Origin: Colimorpha_A sp045533115
Lineage (GTDB): Bacteria > Bacillota > Clostridia > Oscillospirales > CAG-272
Assembly: GCA_045533115.1 (NCBI GenBank)
Contig: JAZSHF010000043.1
Coordinates: 1-12,172 of the forward strand
Reading direction: 5' to 3'
DNA: 12,172 bases
Shown here: positions 1 to 4,742 of the stretch, piece after piece
Layout: each line of letters opens with the position of its first letter
Position numbering within the stretch: position 1 is the stretch's first letter
Notes under the pieces: model-generated
Database searches by the model: none
Told to the model about the DNA's origin: nothing
Seen by the model: the letters and a program-made list of their open reading frames with translations, nothing else
Program-made: the position numbers and the translations under genes

Positions 1-1
1 A

Positions 2-64
2 CTTGATTTTACTGAAAGCCAGGAAGATGATGGACAAGAAACGCCCTCAATGAAAATGACTTGA
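2..64 (+). CDS. Possible C-terminal tail of a gene cut by the window edge
   Basis: The frame starting at base 2 is open from the window edge to a TGA at 62-64. It encodes 20 residues, acidic and polar with several Glu and Asp, which resembles a disordered C-terminus. A 7-base inverted repeat (45-51 with 64-70) surrounds the stop. The evidence is weak: 20 codons can be open by chance, and another frame is open from base 3 to the stop at 51-53. No family can be assigned. Confidence 0.25.
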   Translation, partial: LDFTESQEDDGQETPSMKMT

Positions 65-207
65 TTGAGGTGATATCTTTTTCGGTTCTCAATAAAAAGG
101 GACAAGAAAGATCATCAACTATGACACGCACCGAGAAAAAATATAAAAAAGTCCGAAAAAGCCTTGTCACAAGCGGATTTTCCTAAAAATTCGGTGATAT
201 CTTTTTC

Positions 208-259
208 GGTGCGACGCACCAAAAGAAAACCACCCAATCGGGTGGTTTTTTCTTTTGGT
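208..259 (+). terminator. Double hairpin, terminator-like
   Basis: A short hairpin (GGTGC 208-212 with GCACC 216-220, loop GAC) abuts a long stem. That stem pairs 218-235 with the segment ending at 259, has the loop AATC, a GC-rich core (CCACCC/GGGTGG) and A-rich/U-rich outer arms. Because the arms are A-rich on one side and U-rich on the other, it could terminate transcription from either direction. No intact gene ends just before it in this window. Confidence 0.7.
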
Positions 260-297
260 TCCGCCTTCGGTGGAGGGCGGGGGCTTGAACCTCACTC

Positions 298-318
298 GAC
301 TCCGAGTTACCCGGAGTC
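298..318. repeat. Perfect 7-bp hairpin
   Basis: GACTCCG (298-304) pairs with CGGAGTC (312-318) across a 7-base loop. It has no U-run, so it is not a terminator. It is one of a close series of stems in this non-coding block. Confidence 0.6.
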
Positions 319-324
319 AGGGGT

Positions 325-365
325 GAAACGCAGAAAAACGATTGAGTATCGTTTTTCTGCGTTTC
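325..365. repeat. Perfect 18-bp hairpin
   Basis: The arm at 325-342 pairs perfectly with 348-365 across the 5-base loop TGAGT. The arms contain A5 and T5 runs, but no T-run follows the stem outside it. An RNA structure or cruciform is likely; terminator function is less clear than for its neighbours. Confidence 0.7.
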
Positions 366-458
366 GTCACGAAAATAAGGAGAAATCGAGCAAAGCGGTG
401 CCTTTGCGAAGATTTGGACTATATTTTCGGAAGGGCCTTTCAAGTCCCCTCCCCGCAA

Positions 459-498
459 CCAAAGAAAAAAGCAGTCGAAAGACTGCTTTTTTCTTTGG
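459..498. terminator. Perfect 18-bp hairpin with GAAA loop, terminator-like
   Basis: The arm 459-476 pairs perfectly with 481-498 around a GAAA tetraloop (477-480). The core GCAGTC/GACTGC is flanked by A6 and T6 runs, so it resembles an intrinsic terminator readable from both strands. No coding region lies directly on either side. Confidence 0.75.
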
Positions 499-500
499 AA

Positions 501-690
501 TGATGTTTGCCTTCGGCAAATGATGACGGCTTCGCCTAATGATGTTCGCTTCGCAAATGATGTAGTGGCAAAGAGTTCGCGAGCGAACTCCGCCACATTT
601 ATGGCAAACATCGCATCATTGCGAGCAGAGCGAGCAACATCATTTTTAGCGTAAGCGAAAACATCATATCGGCGGTCAGCCGATACATCA
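501..690. repeat. Ordered array of small hairpins with mirrored TGATG/CATCA spacers
   Basis: TGATG occurs at 501, 521, 540 and 558; its reverse complement CATCA occurs at 614, 638, 662 and 686, the latter with an exact 24-base period. Between successive spacers lie short stems: 506-511/515-520 (TTC loop), 528-530/534-536 (TTC loop), an imperfect one at 545-557, 619-622/634-637, 644-650/655-661 and 667-673/679-685. At the centre sits the strongest stem, 573-579 with 584-590, inside GTGGC 565-569/GCCAC 592-596. In addition 503-511 is the exact reverse complement of 603-611, so an alternative long-range fold exists. The whole is an imperfect inverted repeat. Function unknown. Confidence 0.8.
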
Positions 691-725
691 TTGGAGAAAA
701 TGCATCTTTTTCGGCACCTCTACTC

Positions 726-763
726 AAAAAATAAAGACACCCATTGAGGTGTCTTTATTTTTT
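726..763 (+). terminator. Intrinsic terminator hairpin
   Basis: The arm 726-741 pairs with 748-763 around the loop CATTGA. The core GACACC/GGTGTC is followed by TTTATTTTTT. The arms are A-rich and T-rich, so it may act in both directions. It insulates the following gene from transcription of the repeat block. Confidence 0.8.
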
Positions 764-796
764 GCGTTGCCTTCAAAGGCGGAGATAAATATTGCC

Positions 797-825
797 TTGA
801 AAAGTAATACATTTTATGTTATAAT
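797..825 (+). promoter_or_regulatory. Sigma-A promoter of the membrane protein gene at 858
   Basis: TTGAAA at 797-802 and TATAAT at 820-825, separated by 17 bases. It lies just before a G-rich ribosome binding site at about 842-850. Confidence 0.8.
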
Positions 826-857
826 AATCATATAAAGCAAAGGGGGGGAGAGATTTT

Positions 858-1529
858 ATGAAAAAACATGCTATTTACCCGATTATCATGAGTTCATTTG
901 CGATAATAGGTTTTATTGCGGCATTGCTTATTTTTTCGACTGCCGTACAGCCGCCGTGGTTGGGAGTTTCCTTCCTCATCTTACCTTCGGCCTTGCTTGG
1001 AGCGGTGGCTTTTTGCGCGGCAAAAGGTAAGCTGGGCGTAATGTCAACAACCGTTTGGACGACGGTTCTTTCTATCGTTCTTTTGCTGGCGTCATTTTTT
1101 TACGCAATGATTCTTTTGGTGTGGACCTCAGCAAACACGATTACCGATATTCGCTATTACAGCCGTGCTTACGCACAGGTTGACGATGTTAAGCAGGTCA
1201 AAAATGTTTTTCCTAAATCTATTCCTACGGACGCGAAGAACGTAACGTTTTCCTATTCGCCTCAGTTCTTACAGGGCGGCGAGGTGTTTGAACTGACTTA
1301 CACTACAAGTTCCGAAACGATAGCAGAATGGAAAGCTCGATTAGAACACAATGCCGTGTGGGTTGGTTCCAATGAGGATTGGCACAATCAAAACGGCTGG
1401 TCGTCCGACGGCATTGATGCAACTCGCTATCAGTTGTACTGGAATGGCGGATTTAACCACGGGGAGATTTGTTACGTGCTGATAAGCGAGGAATCGAACA
1501 GAATCACCTTCTATTACTCAAATTGGTAA
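858..1529 (+). CDS. Hypothetical membrane protein, three helices and an extracellular C-terminal domain
   Basis: The 223-residue protein does not match a family I recognise. The first 90 residues contain three hydrophobic segments, roughly 8-30, 34-56 and 61-90. From about residue 100 the chain is soluble, rich in aromatic residues, Asn and Ser (a Trp-rich stretch near 165-200, ending in YYSNW). By the positive-inside rule and helix count, the C-terminal half is probably outside the cell; this is inference. The ATG is preceded by a strong G-rich site and by a near-consensus promoter. The gene stands alone: a terminator lies upstream and the next gene has its own promoter. It might be a small envelope or sensor protein, but nothing in the sequence proves a function. 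Confidence 0.75.
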   Translation: MKKHAIYPIIMSSFAIIGFIAALLIFSTAVQPPWLGVSFLILPSALLGAVAFCAAKGKLGVMSTTVWTTVLSIVLLLASFFYAMILLVWTSANTITDIRYYSRAYAQVDDVKQVKNVFPKSIPTDAKNVTFSYSPQFLQGGEVFELTYTTSSETIAEWKARLEHNAVWVGSNEDWHNQNGWSSDGIDATRYQLYWNGGFNHGEICYVLISEESNRITFYYSNW

Positions 1530-1572
1530 TAACCCATAGGTTAGTCCTATTTCTAAAACAACATTCTTTATA

Positions 1573-1600
1573 TTGAAAATCTGTTAAATTTTGGTATAAT
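1573..1600 (+). promoter_or_regulatory. Promoter of the 1630-2591 operon, extended -10
   Basis: TTGAAA at 1573-1578 and TATAAT at 1595-1600 with a 16-base spacer. TGG directly before the -10 makes an extended -10 element. A GGGG ribosome binding site at 1619-1622 precedes the ATG. Confidence 0.8.
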
Positions 1601-1629
1601 TATTATATAGATCTAAAAGGGGTAAATAT

Positions 1630-2037
1630 ATGTCCAAAATCTACGATCTTTTCAAGGAAGCCGCAAAAAGCTCGACTGTGCCGACGACTTTTGAAAAAAT
1701 GAATCTCGTTAGATTCAGTGACGGTGACAAGAATTACGAGGTCTATTTCACGGCAAAGCGCGCAAACAAACGCACTATTATAAATTGCGTTGACAATTAC
1801 ATCGAATGGGAACAGCTTCCTCTTTTGGCTATGAGCTGGGGAGGCGTTTACGGTATAAAGAAGGAACGCATATTAAGCGTAAAGCCGTCGAAGGAATACG
1901 TAAGGATCGTCGTTATAATGGGTAAACCGACTGTTATAACAGGTCTTGACGACGGCATATTCCGCTCAGCGAATAAGCTTGATGAGAGCTTTGTGAACGT
2001 GATGTCGGAATCACGCTTCAAAACACTTGAAGGATAA
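1630..2037 (+). CDS. Hypothetical cytoplasmic protein
   Basis: A 135-residue protein with no signal peptide or membrane segment and no family I recognise. It looks like a small alpha/beta fold: an N-terminal helix (about residues 3-22), alternating strands with many Ile, Val and Tyr, a Trp pair (about 60 and 70) and a Lys/Arg-rich middle. The ATG has an upstream AAAAGGGG site and a good promoter. The next gene begins 8 bases after its stop, and that gene's ribosome binding site (GAAGGA, 2029-2034) lies inside this gene's 3' end, so the two are very probably one transcript. It may therefore act with the UPF0340 protein, but that link is only positional. Confidence 0.75.
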   Translation: MSKIYDLFKEAAKSSTVPTTFEKMNLVRFSDGDKNYEVYFTAKRANKRTIINCVDNYIEWEQLPLLAMSWGGVYGIKKERILSVKPSKEYVRIVVIMGKPTVITGLDDGIFRSANKLDESFVNVMSESRFKTLEG

Positions 2038-2045
2038 ATACGACT

Positions 2046-2591
2046 ATGAGTAAAACACTGTACGAGCAAGCCTGCTCGACAATATCCGAGATAATAGAAA
2101 AGGCATCGCTCAAAAAAGGAAATATACTGATAATCGGTTGCTCGACGAGCGAGATGCTCGGCTCGAGGATCGGAACAAATTCCGCGCCCGAAGCGGCGGC
2201 AGAGGTCTTTTCTGCTCTTTACGAAGCTGCGAAGGAGAAGGGGATATACCTCGCATTTCAGTGCTGTGAGCATCTTAACCGCGCGGTCGTAATCGAGAGG
2301 GAAGCGGCGCCGAATCTTGAAGCGGTAAACGTAATTCCTCAGCCGAAGGCGGGCGGATCAATGGCAACGCAGGCATATAAGTCGTTTGCCGATCCCGTGG
2401 TTGTCGAGGAGATAAAGGCAGACGCAGGACTCGATATAGGACTTACCCTTATCGGAATGCATCTCAAAAAGGTCGCGGTTCCCGTCCGTCTGACTAACGA
2501 CCATATCGGAGAAGCTCTCGTCGTCGCCGCGCGCACGCGCCCGAAGTTCATCGGCGGAGTCCGCGCCGTCTACGACGAAAATATGCTGTAA
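2046..2591 (+). CDS. UPF0340 / TIGR01440 family protein (YwlG-like)
   Basis: 181 residues, close to the usual length of the UPF0340 family (YwlG of Bacillus subtilis), recognised from the overall sequence pattern. Family-type blocks are GCSTSE (31-36) after a hydrophobic strand, QCCEHLNRA (72-80), PKAGGSMAT (100-108), a hydrophobic segment with GMHLKK (137-142), and ARTRPKFIGGVRA (162-174). The biochemical role of the family is unknown to me; the conserved Cys, His and Gly-rich loops suggest an enzyme, which is inference. It is soluble, with no signal peptide. It is the second gene of an operon and is followed by a strong hairpin terminator at 2603-2654. In B. subtilis ywlG lies near glyA and rpiB-like genes; that context is absent here. 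Confidence 0.9.
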   Translation: MSKTLYEQACSTISEIIEKASLKKGNILIIGCSTSEMLGSRIGTNSAPEAAAEVFSALYEAAKEKGIYLAFQCCEHLNRAVVIEREAAPNLEAVNVIPQPKAGGSMATQAYKSFADPVVVEEIKADAGLDIGLTLIGMHLKKVAVPVRLTNDHIGEALVVAARTRPKFIGGVRAVYDENML

Positions 2592-2602
2592 TTCCATCAG
2601 GT

Positions 2603-2654
2603 AAAAATCAAGCGTCAAGAGGTGAAGAATTCATCTACAAGACGCTTGATTTTT
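2603..2654 (+). terminator. Long two-part terminator hairpin after the UPF0340 gene
   Basis: The outer stem pairs 2603-2616 with 2641-2654 (AAAAATCAAGCGTC and its complement, ending in T5). The 24-base inner segment forms a second stem, 2620-2626 with 2630-2636, with one G-T wobble. The 3' arm overlaps the promoter region of the next gene. Confidence 0.8.
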
Positions 2655-2664
2655 GTGATATAAT
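2636..2664 (+). promoter_or_regulatory. Probable extended -10 promoter of the MFS gene
   Basis: TATAAT at 2659-2664 is preceded by TGA, giving an extended -10. The -35 position (2636-2641, TACAAG) is poor, and it lies within the terminator hairpin of the previous operon. The extended -10 probably compensates for the weak -35. Confidence 0.6.
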
Positions 2665-2696
2665 GTCGTTAATAAATCATACGGGCGGATGACAAA

Positions 2697-3908
2697 ATGA
2701 AAAAACTGTGGAATAAAGATTTTATACTGCTTCTGCAGGGCAGCACGGTCAGTACCCTCGGCGACCTGATGTACAGCGTCGCTATCGGATATTGGGTATA
2801 TGAGCAGACCGGCTCGAGCACACTTATGGGCGTTATGTCGGCAATCTCTATGTTCGTTACGATGTTCCTCTCGCCGTTTTGCGGAAGCATCGTAGATAAG
2901 CTTAACCGCAAATGGGTAATGGTCGGTCTCGACCTTATGCAGAGCGCGGTGATGATAACGGTCGGCATTTTCGCGTATACGAATAAATTGAGCATCGCCG
3001 GCGTTCTTGCCGCCGCGTTTCTCGCCGCATTCGGAAGCGTTTTTTATTCACCTGCCGCAAACACGCTTTTGCTTGATATTATTCCGCGCGACGATATGGT
3101 ACGCGGTCAGTCGGTGTTTTCTGCGTCAAATTCACTCGTTAATACCGTCGGTACGGCGTTCAGCGGCGTAATGGTCGCGTTTTTCGGCGTGCCGCTTATC
3201 GTGATAATTAACGGTTTAAGTAATCTGTACTCCGCGATCAGCGAGCTGTTTATACGCGTTCCGAAAACTCTGCGTCAAGGTGAGGCGGTAACGGTAAAGG
3301 GAGTTTTACGCGATATGGGGGCGGCAGTAAAGACGGTGTTTTCTGAGCCGTGTCTTAAGATATTCATACCGTGCGCGATCATACTTAATTTCCTTTCCGC
3401 AGGATCGTTTTCCCTTATGCTTCCGTTCTGTATGCAGAAGGGCTTTTCGGTGGATATGTACGGCTATCTTATGTCGATAACGACGGTCGCGTCGCTCATC
3501 TGTGTGGTTCTTCTCGGAATAATCAAGCTGAAGCCGAAGGCGCGCTTTTGGACAATGGCGATCAGCTTTACGTTTTCGGTCGTGTTTATGGTGTTCGCGT
3601 TCTTGACGGAGAGCTTCATTATGATGTGCATATTCGGCTTCCTCGGAGCGTTTATGAACTGCGCGGGAAACGCGGTGTTCAACGCCTCGCTTATGCTTGC
3701 GCTTCCCGAGGATAACCGCGGCGCGATACTCGGCTTCGTTCAGTCTGCCTGCGTCGGCGGATCGGCACTTTCAACGGTCGTTTACGGTGTGCTCGGAGAC
3801 ATTTTCCCTCTGTATATCGTCTTTGCGATCGGAAGCGCGATATCGCTTCTTCCGATGATCTACCTCTGCTTCCATCCGAGAGTAAAAAACTTTATATTGT
3901 CGAATTAA
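2697..3908 (+). CDS. MFS transporter, macrolide-efflux-like subfamily
   Basis: 403 residues, a normal length for a 12-helix major facilitator, with hydrophobic segments along the whole chain and a soluble central loop near 188-215. After the second helix lies the MFS motif A-like sequence GSIVDKLNRK (63-72), with the expected Gly, Asp and basic residues. The N-terminus (GSTVSTLGDLMYSVAIGYWVYEQTGSS) and the overall length resemble the MefA-type exporters, which use the proton gradient to expel drugs or peptides. Substrate cannot be read from sequence, so a resistance role is not claimed. The ATG at 2697 has a weak site (GGGCGGA); an ATG at 2689 is out of frame and stops at once. The gene stands alone, with its own promoter, and ends in a terminator shared with the convergent gene. 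Confidence 0.88.
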   Translation: MKKLWNKDFILLLQGSTVSTLGDLMYSVAIGYWVYEQTGSSTLMGVMSAISMFVTMFLSPFCGSIVDKLNRKWVMVGLDLMQSAVMITVGIFAYTNKLSIAGVLAAAFLAAFGSVFYSPAANTLLLDIIPRDDMVRGQSVFSASNSLVNTVGTAFSGVMVAFFGVPLIVIINGLSNLYSAISELFIRVPKTLRQGEAVTVKGVLRDMGAAVKTVFSEPCLKIFIPCAIILNFLSAGSFSLMLPFCMQKGFSVDMYGYLMSITTVASLICVVLLGIIKLKPKARFWTMAISFTFSVVFMVFAFLTESFIMMCIFGFLGAFMNCAGNAVFNASLMLALPEDNRGAILGFVQSACVGGSALSTVVYGVLGDIFPLYIVFAIGSAISLLPMIYLCFHPRVKNFILSN

Positions 3909-3934
3909 AAAAGTCCCCGATCGGGGACTTTTTT
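3907..3934. terminator. Bidirectional terminator between convergent genes
   Basis: AAAAAAGTCCCC (3907-3918) pairs perfectly with 3923-3934 around the loop GATC. It serves the MFS gene on the plus strand and the membrane protein gene on the minus strand. The stop codons of both genes (3906-3908 and 3933-3935) overlap the ends of the stem. Confidence 0.9.
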
Positions 3935-4349
3935 ATGATTTCTTTTGATATATGAGATAACAAATCCAATAAATAAGGACGAGCAGTGCGACCGAATACG
4001 AGACCCACACGGAGATTTCCATTTTGTCCAAAAGCCCCATAACGATTACGAAAATGCCCGCGAGTAAAATATATACCGTAAACGCGGTGCTTCTTGCCTT
4101 GTTAACGATAGACACGTTTCTTTCGTCTGTTTCGGTTATTTCCCGTTTTCTCAATGTATCCTCGTTCTTTGTTATCAAGCAGTAGTTTCTTACGCGTGCA
4201 ATTCCCATAACCGTCAATGCAAGCCCGAACGCGGAAATAAACTGATTTTCCGTTTTACTCACGGCGGCGACGATCGTCATCGCGATTCCAAGCACGATAT
4301 AACAAATTGCGACCCAAAGTCTGACTTTAAGCTTCTTTTTGAAATCCAT
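3933..4349 (-). CDS. Four-helix membrane protein paired with an XRE regulator (DUF2178-like)
   Basis: 138 residues with four hydrophobic segments, roughly 10-30, 38-55, 87-107 and 112-133. Between the second and third lies a charged cytoplasmic loop with TDERN (74-78) followed by a helix (SIVNKARSTAF). The Asp-Glu-Arg motif before a helix entering the third segment is typical of small Firmicute membrane proteins encoded next to XRE regulators (DUF2178-type and relatives); I place it by this pattern, not by a search. The start has a strong GGGGAGGA site 8 bases upstream, which overlaps the end of the regulator gene. The gap to that gene is 3 bases, so they are co-transcribed. A plausible role is to sense envelope state or to restrain the regulator; this is inference. 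Confidence 0.75.
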   Translation of the reverse strand: MDFKKKLKVRLWVAICYIVLGIAMTIVAAVSKTENQFISAFGLALTVMGIARVRNYCLITKNEDTLRKREITETDERNVSIVNKARSTAFTVYILLAGIFVIVMGLLDKMEISVWVSYSVALLVLIYWICYLIYQKKS

Positions 4350-4352
4350 ATA

Positions 4353-4550
4353 TTATTCCTCCCCAAAAATAAAAACTTCTTCGATGGTAAGTCCGAAATA
4401 CGCGGATATCCTGTGAGCAAGCTGGAGCGAAGCATTGTATTTACCGTTTTCAAGGGAAATAATCGTCTGGCGCGTCACACCGACTGCGGCAGCAAGATCA
4501 TCCTGCGTAATCTTACCTTCCTTGCGTAATTCTCTGATTCTGTTGTCCAA
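4353..4550 (-). CDS. Small XRE-family HTH regulator, TTG start
   Basis: A 65-residue protein consisting almost only of a Cro/CI-type helix-turn-helix. The DNA-binding core runs from about residue 14 to 60: TQDDLAAAVGVTRQTIISLENGKYNASLQLAHRIS, with the recognition helix near TRQTIISLE, followed by the IEEVF tail common to small YozG-type regulators. The first codon is TTG (4550-4548): the ribosome site GGAGGA (4562-4557) is correctly placed 6 bases from it, and no ATG is available. The promoter is near-perfect, and an inverted repeat at 4568-4583 lies just downstream of its -10, suggesting self-repression. It is co-transcribed with the membrane protein gene 3 bases downstream. Confidence 0.9.
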   Translation of the reverse strand: MDNRIRELRKEGKITQDDLAAAVGVTRQTIISLENGKYNASLQLAHRISAYFGLTIEEVFIFGEE

Positions 4551-4567
4551 AATAAGTCCTCCAAAAA

Positions 4568-4583
4568 GTAAAGTGCGCTTTAC
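4568..4583. promoter_or_regulatory. Candidate operator of the XRE regulator
   Basis: GTAAAG (4568-4573) and CTTTAC (4578-4583) form an almost perfect 16-base palindrome around TGCG, with only one unpaired base pair. It lies between the -10 (4590-4595) and the ribosome binding site of the minus-strand regulator gene, at about the transcription start, an ideal place for repression. The binding protein is inferred. Confidence 0.55.
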
Positions 4584-4589
4584 ATTTTC

Positions 4590-4618
4590 ATTATATCACG
4601 CAGATTTCAAAATGTCAA
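4590..4618 (-). promoter_or_regulatory. Consensus sigma-A promoter of the XRE operon
   Basis: Read on the minus strand: TTGACA at 4618-4613, a 17-base spacer, and TATAAT at 4595-4590 preceded by TGA (extended -10). Both hexamers are perfect, so the promoter should be strong unless repressed. Confidence 0.88.
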
Positions 4619-4674
4619 TCGTATTTTACATTTTTCTTAAAAAAGATATTTCGACACATATTCTCAAAAATCTA

Positions 4675-4703
4675 TTGATTTTATCTGTGATATAAGATAA
4701 AAT
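4675..4703 (+). promoter_or_regulatory. Promoter of the nuclease gene
   Basis: TTGATT at 4675-4680 and TAAAAT at 4698-4703 with a 17-base spacer. It is divergent from the XRE promoter, with about 56 bases between the two -35 elements. AAGGAG at 4731-4736 is 6 bases before the ATG. Confidence 0.7.
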
Positions 4704-4742
4704 ATAGAAGATATGTAATAACTTACTTTCAAGGAGAGTTAT

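Larger units (their letters stand above)
1..857. other. Hairpin-rich non-coding region
   Basis: No stretch here reads as a convincing complete gene. Two overlapping reading frames exist on opposite strands (164-523 plus, 183-611 minus), but both run through long palindromes and have biased, low-complexity translations, so I treat them as artefacts. What is visible is structure: hairpins at 208-220, 218-259, 298-318, 325-365, 390-407, 459-498 and 726-763, and an ordered small-hairpin array at 501-690. An 18-base direct repeat lies at 69-86 and 193-210, and its core ATCTTTTTCGG recurs at 704-714. The region ends in the promoter of the gene at 858. It is probably an intergenic repeat cluster; I cannot tell from one window whether it is dispersed in the genome. 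Confidence 0.75.

Noticed and set aside
270..320. tRNA-like 3' half on the minus strand (variable-arm-like hairpin, GGTTCAAGC and a C-rich end)
   Set aside because: The putative T-stem does not pair, and no D-arm, anticodon arm or acceptor 5' strand can be found.
164..611. Two overlapping long reading frames on opposite strands (164-523 plus, 183-611 minus)
   Set aside because: They run through the same palindromes, so each strand gives a similar mirror-like peptide (Lys/Phe/Trp-rich). No ribosome site or promoter supports them.
501..690. CRISPR array
   Set aside because: The repeated unit is only TGATG or CATCA and reverses orientation at the centre; there are no uniform repeats of 23-40 bases and no cas genes.
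1536..1550. Terminator after the gene at 858-1529
   Set aside because: ATAGG/CCTAT makes only a 5-bp AT-rich stem, followed by a short T-run.
2697..3908. Macrolide resistance gene (mef-type)
   Set aside because: Only the general subfamily is visible; substrate cannot be inferred from sequence, and no resistance genes surround it.
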